Positions 45,962 to 54,597 of a stretch of DNA of 64,000 nt are shown piece after piece (position 1 is the stretch's first letter; each line of letters opens with the position of its first letter). Origin of the DNA: Comamonas odontotermitis (GTDB taxonomy: Bacteria; Pseudomonadota; Gammaproteobacteria; Burkholderiales; Burkholderiaceae_C); the NCBI RefSeq assembly GCF_020080045.1, contig NZ_CP083451.1, positions 3,707,001 to 3,771,000 of the forward strand. The letters are read 5' to 3'. The notes beneath the pieces are model-generated. The model worked only from the letters and a program-made list of their open reading frames with translations, was not told where the DNA came from and ran no database searches. The position numbers were made by a program, and so were the translations under genes.

Positions 45962-48286
45962 ATGGGAAAAATTCTAAGAGTGTTGAGATGCATGCTCATT
46001 GGCATGTTTTTAATTGGAGGGGGTCAGTTGGCCTTTGCACAGAAGGTGCTGATGCTGACTACGAATGTCACAGGCCCGAATACAGAGAATCAAGAGGCAA
46101 TCGATTTATACAACAATATGCAGGCCGAATTTACGGCAGTGGTGGGGGCATCCAACTTAACCCGTCTATCTGTACTCGGGGATACCAATGCTATCTCGCA
46201 AGCCACATTTTCCAATGCCCAAGGGCCTTATGACATTGTTATTGTCTCAAGCGTTTACCGCCTTATTGACAGCACCAATTGGGCTGTCTTGCAGAACGCA
46301 GTAGCAAATCGATGGGCCAATTCCATTATATTTTTTGTTGACGCGTGCTGCGGCGGCGCCAATGGGTCTGCAATGCTGACAGCACTGAATGGCGCAACGG
46401 GATCCTCTTTCAGTCTAGGAACCGTGCAGGCGGGATACGCGACATTCCCTTTGAACACCAACGCTTCCTTGGCTTCTTCATTCACTGGCCTCAATCCGAT
46501 CCATGGTGGTGACCTCGCTTATATCAACAATGTACCTGCCAACAATGCACTTTACCTTGCTACGGGTACTCCATCTACCAGCTTCCCTTCTGCCGGCTCA
46601 ACGGCACCAGTCAACGATGTATATGGACTATTGATACCTGCAGACCAATCAAATGCTGGCAGAGGTGCCTGCGTTTTCGCCACAGTGGATGCATCTCCCT
46701 TCTTTGATCTGCTCCCAGGCTACCCGATGTGGACCAACAACCGAGGCAAAATAGGGCCAGCCTTTGTGAATGCAGCAACGTCTACAAGTGGCAGTTGTGG
46801 TTATCCCAAGGTCACAAAGTCATTTGATGTAACGGATATATATCTGGGCGATAACGGTAGCACACTGAGCATTCAGTTACTCAACGACACTACCTCAGCC
46901 ATATCGGTCACTAACCTCACGGATAACCTTCCTGCCCCCTTGCAGATTGGTGCGGGTGTAGCGGCAAGCCATACCTGCACAGGAGGTACCCTTACAGCCA
47001 CGTCAGGTGCAAGCAATATCAACTTCACCGGGTTCAGCATTCCTGTTGGGGGCTGCAGTGTATCGGTGCCAGTCATCTGGCCCATCACCTCTGCGGGCCT
47101 ACAGGCCTGTGTCAGCACACCAACGGTTATCAACACCATCACACCCGGAGTTGACTTTGTCACCTCTGTCGGTCAAATCACCACACCAGCCACGGCGTCG
47201 CTTACCTGTCATGCCGCGCAGCTCACCGTATCCAAGCAAATTGTGTGGCCTGCCAATGTCACCCCGGTCGATCTGACGGGAACGAGCTACCCCGTATCAG
47301 TAGCCTGTACTGGTACAAACGGCATGGCAATGCCACTGATTGATACAGCCATAACGCTCACATCGTCTGCCAGCGGAAACACCATTGTCAGCCCTGTGAT
47401 CGCGAGCGGCTCTTGTGTGGTTACGGAAACATCGCGCCCGGCCCCGCCTGCCAACCATATCTGGGTTGAAACCGCACTGCCCAGTGCAACAGTTGCCATG
47501 GCCGCGCCGCCCGCAGCCAACACTGTGCAGATCAGCAACACCCTGGCCCGGGCCACAACTGATATCACAATTCAGAAAACGGTGAGCGGCGGGCCTGCAG
47601 CAGGTATGTCTGGCGTGTTCAACTTCACCGCCAACTGCGGTGCAGACGGCACCTTCCAAGCCGCTGTCACACTCAATGCGACGAGTGTGGGAGCCATTGC
47701 CATCACCAACGTTCCGCAAGGCGCAAGCTGTACCATCAGCGAAAACGCCACGCTGCCTGCAGCACCCGCAGGCTATGCATGGAGTACCAATGCACCGCCT
47801 GCTGTGACCAGGGTGACCACAGCCACCGGAAATGTAGCCACCTTTGTCAACACGCTGACCCGGCTCACATCTGGTATCACGATCCAGAAAACGGTGAGCG
47901 GCGGGCCTGCAACCGGTGTGTCAGGCGTGTTCAACTTCACTGCCAACTGCGGCCCAGACGGCACCTTCCAAGCCGCCGTTGCACTGAGCGCTGCAAATAC
48001 TGGCTCCATTGCCATCGCCAATGTTCCTCAAGGTGCCAACTGCACTATCAGCGAGTCCGCTGCGCTGCCTGCTGCTCCCGCTGACTATGCCTGGGGCGTT
48101 CTGCCTGCTGCTGTGACCTTGGTAACCGCGAGCAGCGGAAATGTGGCGACGTTTGTCAACACACTCACCAGCACCGCAGCACCCGTACCGAACCCTGTGC
48201 CGACTCTTAAGGAGTGGGGTTTGATGGCACTGTCACTGTTCCTGGTGATGATGGGCGCAGTGCAGATGCGCAAGCGCCAAAGTTAA
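45962..48286 (+). CDS. Secreted surface protein with IPTL-CTERM sorting signal
   Basis: This is a 774-residue secreted protein. The signal peptide is MGKILRVLRCMLIGMFLIGGGQLAFA. A Rossmann-like N-terminal domain follows (about residues 28-290; KVLMLTTNVTGPN.., YDIVIVSSVYRL, IIFFVDACCGG). Then come DUF11-like Ig domains and two 104-residue SpaA/DUF5979-like repeats (about residues 535-742). The C-terminus PVPTLKEWGLMALSLFLVMMG..RKRQS is a clear IPTLxxWG sorting signal: motif, helix, basic tail. Such signals are the substrate class of exosortase H (XrtH). ATG 45962 is preceded by GGAGAG 8 nt upstream; an in-frame ATG at 45947 is less likely. It runs opposite to the his genes. Confidence 0.85.
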   Translation: MGKILRVLRCMLIGMFLIGGGQLAFAQKVLMLTTNVTGPNTENQEAIDLYNNMQAEFTAVVGASNLTRLSVLGDTNAISQATFSNAQGPYDIVIVSSVYRLIDSTNWAVLQNAVANRWANSIIFFVDACCGGANGSAMLTALNGATGSSFSLGTVQAGYATFPLNTNASLASSFTGLNPIHGGDLAYINNVPANNALYLATGTPSTSFPSAGSTAPVNDVYGLLIPADQSNAGRGACVFATVDASPFFDLLPGYPMWTNNRGKIGPAFVNAATSTSGSCGYPKVTKSFDVTDIYLGDNGSTLSIQLLNDTTSAISVTNLTDNLPAPLQIGAGVAASHTCTGGTLTATSGASNINFTGFSIPVGGCSVSVPVIWPITSAGLQACVSTPTVINTITPGVDFVTSVGQITTPATASLTCHAAQLTVSKQIVWPANVTPVDLTGTSYPVSVACTGTNGMAMPLIDTAITLTSSASGNTIVSPVIASGSCVVTETSRPAPPANHIWVETALPSATVAMAAPPAANTVQISNTLARATTDITIQKTVSGGPAAGMSGVFNFTANCGADGTFQAAVTLNATSVGAIAITNVPQGASCTISENATLPAAPAGYAWSTNAPPAVTRVTTATGNVATFVNTLTRLTSGITIQKTVSGGPATGVSGVFNFTANCGPDGTFQAAVALSAANTGSIAIANVPQGANCTISESAALPAAPADYAWGVLPAAVTLVTASSGNVATFVNTLTSTAAPVPNPVPTLKEWGLMALSLFLVMMGAVQMRKRQS
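47565..48188 (+). repeat. Two tandem 312-bp units in the IPTL-CTERM gene
   Basis: The string CAGAAAACGGTGAGCGGCGG starts at 47573 and again at 47885, a period of 312 bp (104 codons). Both units code for ITIQKTVSGGPA.G.SGVFNFTANCG.DGTFQAAV..., with DNA identity high enough to suggest a recent duplication. Confidence 0.85.
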
Positions 48287-48309
48287 TTCCGAAAGCCTCC
48301 TCCAATGTG

Positions 48310-48345
48310 AATGCCAGTCAGTTAAGCGCTGACTGGCATTTTTCT
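48310..48345 (+). terminator. Intrinsic terminator of the IPTL-CTERM gene
   Basis: A 12-bp stem AATGCCAGTCAG/CTGACTGGCATT (48310-48321, 48329-48340) is followed by TTTCTTTG. It begins 23 nt after the stop codon and ends plus-strand transcription before the convergent hisD. Confidence 0.88.
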
Positions 48346-48557
48346 TTGTGGAGAACTTGCAGCAAGGGCAGTTTGACACCGCACGGAAAACTTGGCCCCT
48401 AGCTACGCATAGAGAACACCAAAGGTTCGCATTCCAAAAGGGCTCGGGACCGAGCGGCAGCAGTGCGCCGCCAGTAACCGGCTATCGACCAGTTATTGGC
48501 AAGTGCTATAGCACTGCAAGCCGCCCGCTCAGCCTCTGCTCGGGTCGAGGATTTCCA

Positions 48558-49877
48558 TCAAGGCCTCAGCCGCATTTCCGCCGCGCGGGCATGGCCCTGC
48601 AGGCCTTCGCCATAGGCGAGCACGGCGGCTGTTTTGCCCAAAATCTGTGCACCGGCTTCGCTCACTTCGATGAGGCTGGAGCGCTTCTGAAAGTCGTATA
48701 CACCCAGTGGTGACGAAAAGCGCGCCGTGCCGCTGGTGGGCAGCACGTGGTTGGGGCCAGCGCAGTAGTCGCCCAGGCTTTCGCTGGTGTAGGCGCCCAG
48801 GAAGATCGCGCCTGCATGGCGCAGCAAGGGCTCCCAACGGTGCGGGTCGCTGCTGGAGACTTCCAGGTGCTCGGGGGCAATGCGGTTGGAGATGGCGCAA
48901 GCCTCTTCCATATCGCGCGTCAGGATCAGCGCGCCGCGGTCGGTCAGGCTCTTGGCGATGATGGCCTTGCGCGGCATCTCGGGCAGCAGACGGTCAATTT
49001 CGCGCTGCACGGCCTCGATGTAGGCGGCATCGGGACACAGCAGAATGGACTGCGCCAACTCGTCATGCTCGGCCTGGCTGAACAGGTCCATCGCTACCCA
49101 CTCGGGCGGCGTCGTTCCGTCGGCCAGCACCAGGATCTCGGAGGGGCCGGCAATCATGTCGATGCCCACGATGCCGAACACGCGCTTCTTGGCGCTGGCC
49201 ACGTAGGCGTTGCCGGGGCCAGTGATCTTGTCCACCTTGGGAATGGTGGCCGTGCCGTAGGCCAGGGCCGCTACGGCCTGGGCACCGCCGATGGTGAAGG
49301 CCCGGTGCACACCCGCCACATAGGCAGCGGCCAGCACCAGCGCATTCTTTTCGCCCTTGGGCGTTGGCACGACCATGATGATGTCCTGCACGCCCGCCAC
49401 ATGGGCAGGGATGGCGTTCATCAGCACGCTGGAGGGATAGGCCGCCTTGCCACCCGGCACGTAGATGCCCACGCGGTCCAGCGGCGTGACCTTCTGGCCC
49501 AGCAGCGTGCCGTCTTCGTCGCGGTAGCTCCAGCTTTCGCCATTGGCCTTCTTCTGCGCCTCATGGTAGCTGCGCACGCGGCGTGCGGCCGATTCCAGGG
49601 CCTCGCGCTGCTCGGAGGGCAGGCCCTCGAAGGCCGCCTTGAGTTCGTCCTGTTTGAGCTCCAGCGCAGCCATGCCCTCAGCCTGCAGGCCGTCGAAGCG
49701 AGCGGTGTACTCCAGCACAGCCGCATCACCGCGCTTTTGCACATCGGCCAGGATGTCTGCCACGCGCTGCTCGATGGCTGCATCCGTATCGGCCGACCAA
49801 TGCAGGCGCTGCGCAAATTCATGCTCAAAAGTGGCACTGGCAGTTGACAGTCGGGCGGGAGCAGCTACGAATTCCAT
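48558..49877 (-). CDS. hisD: Histidinol dehydrogenase HisD
   Basis: HisD carries out the last two oxidations to histidine. The 439-residue protein has the conserved [19 protein letters not shown] near residue 130 and [22 protein letters not shown] near residue 210. It also has the zinc/substrate region [11 protein letters not shown] and PEHLEVSS, with [18 protein letters not shown] near the C-terminus. ATG 49877 ([10 protein letters not shown]) is preferred over a TTG at 49946. It follows hisG by 93 nt. hisC, its normal downstream neighbour, is 7.5 kb away behind the accessory insert. Confidence 0.96.
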   Translation of the reverse strand: MEFVAAPARLSTASATFEHEFAQRLHWSADTDAAIEQRVADILADVQKRGDAAVLEYTARFDGLQAEGMAALELKQDELKAAFEGLPSEQREALESAARRVRSYHEAQKKANGESWSYRDEDGTLLGQKVTPLDRVGIYVPGGKAAYPSSVLMNAIPAHVAGVQDIIMVVPTPKGEKNALVLAAAYVAGVHRAFTIGGAQAVAALAYGTATIPKVDKITGPGNAYVASAKKRVFGIVGIDMIAGPSEILVLADGTTPPEWVAMDLFSQAEHDELAQSILLCPDAAYIEAVQREIDRLLPEMPRKAIIAKSLTDRGALILTRDMEEACAISNRIAPEHLEVSSSDPHRWEPLLRHAGAIFLGAYTSESLGDYCAGPNHVLPTSGTARFSSPLGVYDFQKRSSLIEVSEAGAQILGKTAAVLAYGEGLQGHARAAEMRLRP

Positions 49878-49970
49878 AGTAATCACCAGGGTGTGAAGTC
49901 CATCATTTTCCATGTCTGGCGCATCGAGATGCAGCGAAGACGGCAACCGACCGGATGGCCGAGGGAGGGA

Positions 49971-50630
49971 TCAGTTGTTTTTGGCAATGCCTGCCGCAAA
50001 CACATCAATGATATGGCGCAGGCGCTGCTGCTTGAGCTTGAGCGCGGCCTGGTTGACCACCAGGTGCGAGCTGATATCAATGATGTGCTCGACCTCCTTG
50101 AGGTTGTTGGCCTTGAGTGTGTTGCCGGTGCTCACCAGATCGACGATGGCATCGGCCAGGCCCGTGAGCGGCGCCAGCTCCATGCTGCCGTAGAGCTTGA
50201 TCAGGTCGACGTGTACGCCCTTGTTGGCAAAGAACTCGCGCGCGATCTCGGTGTACTTGGTGGCCACGCGCAGGCGGGCACCACGCTTGACGGCCTGCTC
50301 GTAGTCAAAATCGTTGCGCACGGCCACGCTCACGCGGCACTTGGCAATCTGCAGGTCCAGCGGCTGGAACAGGCCGCTGCCGCCATGCTCCAGCAAGGTG
50401 TCCTTGCCGGTCACACCGGCATCGGCGCCGCCATACTGCACATAGGTAGGCACATCGGTGGCGCGCACCAGCACCACCTGCACATCGGGCTGGGTGGTGG
50501 GAAAAATCAGCTTGCGCGACTTTTCCGGGTCTTCCAGCACCTCAATGCCAGCGGCGGCCAGCAGGGGCAGCGTTTCGTCAAAGATGCGGCCCTTGGAGAG
50601 GGCCAGGGTGATCATGGTGTTCTTGTCCAT
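49971..50630 (-). CDS. hisG: ATP phosphoribosyltransferase, short form HisG
   Basis: HisG catalyses the committed first step of histidine synthesis. At 219 residues this is the short catalytic form lacking the C-terminal regulatory domain. Conserved segments are [33 protein letters not shown] and the PRPP loop [18 protein letters not shown]. Short-form HisG works as a complex with HisZ; no hisZ is in this window, as is usual for betaproteobacteria, where it lies elsewhere. The first ATG at 50630 and a second at 50615 are both possible starts. Confidence 0.96.
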   Translation of the reverse strand: MDKNTMITLALSKGRIFDETLPLLAAAGIEVLEDPEKSRKLIFPTTQPDVQVVLVRATDVPTYVQYGGADAGVTGKDTLLEHGGSGLFQPLDLQIAKCRVSVAVRNDFDYEQAVKRGARLRVATKYTEIAREFFANKGVHVDLIKLYGSMELAPLTGLADAIVDLVSTGNTLKANNLKEVEHIIDISSHLVVNQAALKLKQQRLRHIIDVFAAGIAKNN

Positions 50631-50660
50631 GGAAGCACTTTCGCTGCTGATTTTGAATGA

Positions 50661-50706
50661 AACCAGCCATCAGCGCATAGTGGATGCGCGCCAGCAGCTA
50701 TCAAAA
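50661..50706. repeat. REP-like palindrome between hisG and bolA
   Basis: The sequence AACCAGCCATCAGCGCATAG..GATGCGCGCCAGCAGCTATC has dyad-related AGCC(A)..AGCGC and GCGC..CAGC segments, matching the core of the other elements. It fills most of the 84-nt gap between bolA and hisG. Confidence 0.45.
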
Positions 50707-50714
50707 CAATAGTA

Positions 50715-50957
50715 TCAAACCGATTGCGCCGCCCACTCGGCGGGCGTGAGGGTCTTCATTGACAGGGCATGCACCTCGTCGGTGTGCATTTTCTGGCCCA
50801 GCGTAGCGTAGACCAGCTGGTGGCGCTGGATCAGGCGCTTGCCTTCAAACGCGGGCGAGACGATGGTGGCAAACCAGTGGCGGCCATCGCCTTCCAGCGC
50901 GATATGGTCGCAGGCCAAGCCTGCGGCAATGATGTTTTGGAGTTCGTCAGCAGTCAT
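50715..50957 (-). CDS. ibaG: BolA/IbaG-family protein
   Basis: This is an 80-residue member of the BolA family, IbaG/YrbA branch. These proteins pair with monothiol glutaredoxins and handle iron-sulfur clusters, and IbaG is linked to acid stress. The class II KH-like fold is recognisable in ADELQNIIAAGLACDHIALEGDGRHWFATIVSPAFEGKRLIQRHQLVYATLG, which contains the invariant H near residue 65 (HALSMKTLTPAEW). It lies 1 nt downstream of the ABC-2 permease gene, as in the conserved mla-bolA neighbourhood. Confidence 0.93.
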   Translation of the reverse strand: MTADELQNIIAAGLACDHIALEGDGRHWFATIVSPAFEGKRLIQRHQLVYATLGQKMHTDEVHALSMKTLTPAEWAAQSV

Positions 50958-50958
50958 T

Positions 50959-51714
50959 TCAGTTTCTGATTTTGTAGCCCGTGCGCAGCAGATGCACAGC
51001 CAGTGCGCTCACCAGCAGCCATGCCACGCCCACAATGCCCAGACTCAGCCACGGCGAGGTATCGCTCTGGCCGAAAAAGCCATAGCGGAAGCCGTCGATC
51101 ATGTAGAAGAACGGGTTGAGGTGGCTGACCTTCTGCCAGAACGGTGGCAGCGACTGGATGGAATAGAACACGCCCGAGAGGAAGGTCATCGGCACGATGA
51201 CGAAGTTCTGGAACGCAGCCATCTGGTCGAACTTGTCGGCCCACAGCCCGGCAATCAGGCCCAGCGTGCCCATGAGCGCAGCGCCCAGCACGGCAAACAT
51301 CAGAGCCCAGGGCAGCGACGCAAAATGCGGTGGTGCGAAGAACAAGGTCACCACGTACACGCCCACACCCACCGCCAGGCCGCGCACCACGGCCGCGCCC
51401 ACAAAGGCAAAGAACCAGCCCCAGTGCGACAGCGGCGTGAGCAGCACGAACACCAGGCTGCCCATGATCTTGCTTTGCACGAGGCTCGATGAGCTGTTGG
51501 CAAATGCGTTCTGCAGCAGGCTCATCATCACGAGGCCGGGCACCAGGAATGCGGTGTAGCTGACGTCATTGAACACCGTCACCCGGCCTTGCAGCACGTG
51601 GCCGAAGATCAGCAGGTACAGCACGGCGGTCAGCACCGGCGCCGCGATGGTCTGGAAGCTCACCTTCCAGAAGCGCAGCACCTCTTTGTAGAACAGGGTT
51701 TGCCAGCCGTTCAT
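50959..51714 (-). CDS. ABC-2 type exporter permease (YadH-like)
   Basis: This 251-residue permease has six membrane helices and belongs to the ABC-2 family of YadH-like transporters. It starts MNGWQTLFYKEVLRFWKVSFQTIAAPV, with the conserved LVPGLVMMSLLQNAFANSSSS segment near residue 65 and FLSGVFYSIQSLPPFWQKVSHLNPFFY near residue 195. The ATG at 51714 overlaps the stop of the ATPase gene (ATGA), so the two are coupled. The transported substrate is unknown. Its place between mlaB and bolA is typical of betaproteobacteria. Confidence 0.92.
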   Translation of the reverse strand: MNGWQTLFYKEVLRFWKVSFQTIAAPVLTAVLYLLIFGHVLQGRVTVFNDVSYTAFLVPGLVMMSLLQNAFANSSSSLVQSKIMGSLVFVLLTPLSHWGWFFAFVGAAVVRGLAVGVGVYVVTLFFAPPHFASLPWALMFAVLGAALMGTLGLIAGLWADKFDQMAAFQNFVIVPMTFLSGVFYSIQSLPPFWQKVSHLNPFFYMIDGFRYGFFGQSDTSPWLSLGIVGVAWLLVSALAVHLLRTGYKIRN

Positions 51715-52661
51715 CGCGCCACCCCCTGGCCCAGCTGGGCAGTGGCGTGGGGGGATGCGGCATCGCGGGACATCACTTGCAAGAACACATCCTCCAGGTC
51801 CGCGCGGCGGATCTCCAGGTCTTCCACGGGCACGCCCACGCTGCGCAACTGCGCCAGAATGCGCTCCACATCGGCCGCGCTGGCAGCAGGCAGCTGCACG
51901 ATGCGGCCGGTGATGCGTGCCTGCGCCGCCAGATCGGCCGGCAGCAGCGCATCGGTCTTGAACTGCAGCACATTGGACGAGCCGCCCTGCAGCAGCTCGG
52001 CCATGGTGGAGAGCGCAACGATATGGCCCGAGCGCAGCATCGCGATGCGGTTGCACAGGGCTTCGGCCTCTTCCAGGTAATGGGTGGTGAGCAGCACCGT
52101 GTGGCCCTGCTTGTTGAGCTTGCTGACAAACTGCCACAGGGTCTGGCGCAATTCCACATCCACACCCGCCGTGGGCTCGTCGAGCACGATGATGGGCGGT
52201 TTGTGCACCAGCGCCTGAGCCACCAGCACACGGCGCTTCATGCCGCCCGAGAGCTGGCGCATGTTGGCATTGGCCTTGTCGGCCAGGCCCAGGCTCTCCA
52301 GCAACTCGTCAATCCAGGCATCGTTGTTTTTGACACCGAAGTAGCCGGACTGGATGCGCAGCGACTCGCGCACGTTGAAGAAGGGATCAAACACCAGCTC
52401 CTGCGGCACGATACCCAGCTTGCGGCGGGCATTGGCATAGTCCTCCCGCACGTCGCTGCCGAGCACCTTGACGGAGCCGCCGCTGGCGCGGGCCAGGCCC
52501 GCCAGAATGCTGATCATGGTCGTCTTGCCAGCACCATTGGGGCCGAGCAGGCCAAAGAATTCGCCTTCCTCGATATCGAGGTTGACGTTATTCAATGCCT
52601 GGAAAGGACCCTTGGCGGTCTGGTAGACCTTGGAGACGGATTGGAAGGCGATGGCGGACAT
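51711..52661 (-). CDS. ABC exporter ATPase (YadG-like)
   Basis: This is the 316-residue ATP-binding subunit of the ABC-2 exporter. It has Walker A GPNGAGKTT near residue 40, the signature LSGGMKRR near residue 138, and Walker B IIVLDEPTAGVD near residue 160. The C-terminal 80 residues form the extra domain of CcmA/YadG-type ATPases (DALLPADLAAQARITGRIVQLP). It is coupled to the downstream permease gene. Together with bolA and the mla genes it is part of the conserved envelope cluster. Confidence 0.93.
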   Translation of the reverse strand: MSAIAFQSVSKVYQTAKGPFQALNNVNLDIEEGEFFGLLGPNGAGKTTMISILAGLARASGGSVKVLGSDVREDYANARRKLGIVPQELVFDPFFNVRESLRIQSGYFGVKNNDAWIDELLESLGLADKANANMRQLSGGMKRRVLVAQALVHKPPIIVLDEPTAGVDVELRQTLWQFVSKLNKQGHTVLLTTHYLEEAEALCNRIAMLRSGHIVALSTMAELLQGGSSNVLQFKTDALLPADLAAQARITGRIVQLPAASAADVERILAQLRSVGVPVEDLEIRRADLEDVFLQVMSRDAASPHATAQLGQGVAR

Positions 52662-52751
52662 GAGCCAGCCATTGTAGGCGCAGCGCGCGCGGACTGCTGA
52701 ACTGGGGAGAAAGATGCAACAGGGGTGCTTTACGCGCAGCCCGCCGCAGGC

Positions 52752-53030
52752 TTATGCCACCTGCAGCATGCCCTCGACGCCATAGAGGCGCGCCAGCGAA
52801 GCGGCGGCTGACGGCAGGCCCGCCACCTGAAAAGTCTGGCCTGCGGCAAGCGCCGTGCGCCGGCATTCCAGCAATACGGCAAGCGCCGCAGAATCGAAGA
52901 CCGCCAGCGCGCTGGCATCCACCACCGCTGCGCTGCCTGCTGGCAACCGTGCCAGGCCCGCCTGCAATTGCTGCAGGCAGGCGGTGGCCTGGGCGTTGGT
53001 GAGGGTGGATGGCAGCCGAAGCGCAGTCAT
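52752..53030 (-). CDS. mlaB: STAS-domain protein MlaB
   Basis: This 92-residue STAS-domain protein is the likely MlaB subunit, which binds MlaF in the cytoplasm and supports phospholipid-transport complex activity. The SpoIIAA-like fold contains AVVDASALAVFDSAALAVLLECRR, whose Asp-Ser-Ala motif matches the family. It is the last mla gene on the minus strand, 3 nt after mlaC. Confidence 0.87.
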   Translation of the reverse strand: MTALRLPSTLTNAQATACLQQLQAGLARLPAGSAAVVDASALAVFDSAALAVLLECRRTALAAGQTFQVAGLPSAAASLARLYGVEGMLQVA

Positions 53031-53033
53031 GCC

Positions 53034-53681
53034 TTACTTGCCCGCGTTGGCCGTGTTGCGGGCTGCGATGGAGTCGATCAGTGTCTGGATGCTGCCACCG
53101 GGCTTGTTCAACTCCTGCTGGAACTGGTTGCGGTAGGTCTCGACCATCCAGATACCCAGCACATTCAGGTTGTAGATTTTCCAGCCCATGCCCTGGCCCG
53201 GTGTCTTTTCCAGTCGGTAGTCGAGCTGAATCGGGTCGCCACGGCCCAGGATTTCGGAGCGCACCACCACTTCCTTGTCGCCCTCTTGCATGCGCACAGG
53301 CTTGACGCTGATGGTCTGGTCGCTCACCTGGTGCAGGGCGCCCGCATAGGTGTTGACCATCAGCTTCTTGAACTCGTCCTGCAACTGCTGCTGCTGGGCT
53401 GCGGTGGCATTGCGCCACTTGGGGCCGACGGCAGAAGCCATCATGCGGCGGAAATCCACATTGGGCATCACCACGCTGTCGACGTAGGAGGTGATCTTGC
53501 TCACATCGCCAGCGCGGATGCTCTGGTCGGTCTTCAGGGTGTTCAGCACCTGTTCAGACAGTTGCTTGATCATGGCGTCGGGTGCCATGTCGGCCGCGCT
53601 CGCTGCCAGCGGCGCTCCTGCGAGGCACGCCACCGCAGCCCATGCGGCAGAGTATTGCACCCATGCGCGACGATTCATCAT
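53034..53681 (-). CDS. mlaC: Periplasmic phospholipid-binding protein MlaC
   Basis: MlaC shuttles phospholipid through the periplasm between MlaA-OmpC and MlaFEDB. The 215-residue precursor has a signal peptide ending near ASA (about residue 30). The mature Tol-like domain contains FKKLMVNTYAGALHQVSDQTISVKPVRM and GWKIYNLNVLGIWMVETYRNQFQQELN. Several starts are possible; ATG 53681 has AAAGGA 7 nt upstream and is preferred over the frame reaching 53735. It lies between mlaA and mlaB. Confidence 0.92.
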   Translation of the reverse strand: MMNRRAWVQYSAAWAAVACLAGAPLAASAADMAPDAMIKQLSEQVLNTLKTDQSIRAGDVSKITSYVDSVVMPNVDFRRMMASAVGPKWRNATAAQQQQLQDEFKKLMVNTYAGALHQVSDQTISVKPVRMQEGDKEVVVRSEILGRGDPIQLDYRLEKTPGQGMGWKIYNLNVLGIWMVETYRNQFQQELNKPGGSIQTLIDSIAARNTANAGK

Positions 53682-53789
53682 GTCCATTCCTTTCAAGCAG
53701 CCTTCTGCATGTGCAGACGAGTGCATTTTTGACACGAACGCCGGCGGAGAAGTTCAATCCGGCGTGTGTCTGGTGTAAATGTTTATGTC

Positions 53790-54572
53790 TTACTTCTTGA
53801 ACACCTTGCCCATCGGGGTCGGTTCGGCAGCGGATTCGTTCATCCACTGCGTCTCGTCCTCCACCTCGTCAGGCGTTGCGGCACGGTGGCGCAACTGCAG
53901 GTAGGCATCGCGGGTAAAGCTGTACTTGTCGAGTGCTGCAGCCTCCACCAGCGAAGTGGTGCCCAGCAGGTTGGCGCGGGTGTTGACGACGCGCAACGCA
54001 TAGATGGAGTTGCGCGCGCCTATGTCGTTGACGTAGCCAACGGGATCGCCTTGCCAGTCCACGACAAAGCCCACCGAATCACGCACCGACGAAGGGCCGA
54101 GCAGCGGCCAGACGATGTAGGCGCCCGCAGGCATGCCGTAATGCGCCATGGTCAGGCCAAAATCCTGCTTGCGGCGCTCGATGTCCATGTCCGAGGCGAT
54201 GTCGATCAGGCCACCGAGGCCAAACACCGTGTTGGTGGTAAAGCGCACCACGCTGTTGTAGGTGCCCTCACCCTTGAGCTGCAAGGCGTTGTTGACGACA
54301 GACCACAGATCGCCCAAGTTGGAAAAGAAATTGGTCACAGCTGTGCGCACGGGCTTGGGCGTGATGTCCTTGTAGCCGGTGGCCACAGGCTCCAGCACCG
54401 CGTTGTCCAGCGCATCATTGAACTTGAACACCGCACGGTTGTAGGGCTCCAGCGGGTCGCGGGGGTCGGCATTGGGGCCGGTGGCACAGCCGGCCATCAG
54501 GGCACTTGCACCCAGCGCCCCAGCCATCAGCCAGCTGCGGCGCGCGCCAAATCGGGTTTGCGTCTTGGTCAT
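53790..54572 (-). CDS. mlaA: Outer-membrane lipoprotein MlaA (VacJ)
   Basis: MlaA removes misplaced phospholipid from the outer leaflet of the outer membrane. The 260-residue lipoprotein has lipobox LMAGC with Cys29. The mature part begins DPLEPYNRAVFKFNDALDNAVLEPVATGYKDITPKPVR and contains TTSLVEAAALDKYSFTRDAYLQLRH. ATG 54572 is chosen so that the signal peptide has normal length; the frame is open to 54656. It lies between mlaD and mlaC in mlaFEDAC order. Confidence 0.94.
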   Translation of the reverse strand: MTKTQTRFGARRSWLMAGALGASALMAGCATGPNADPRDPLEPYNRAVFKFNDALDNAVLEPVATGYKDITPKPVRTAVTNFFSNLGDLWSVVNNALQLKGEGTYNSVVRFTTNTVFGLGGLIDIASDMDIERRKQDFGLTMAHYGMPAGAYIVWPLLGPSSVRDSVGFVVDWQGDPVGYVNDIGARNSIYALRVVNTRANLLGTTSLVEAAALDKYSFTRDAYLQLRHRAATPDEVEDETQWMNESAAEPTPMGKVFKK

Positions 54573-54597
54573 CGTTGTTCTCTTGTTATTTCTAGAA

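Noticed and set aside
48502..48515. AGTGCTATAGCACT palindrome after hisD
   Set aside because: It is a 5-bp stem with no T run, so it does not work as a terminator. A chance dyad or a REP fragment is more likely.
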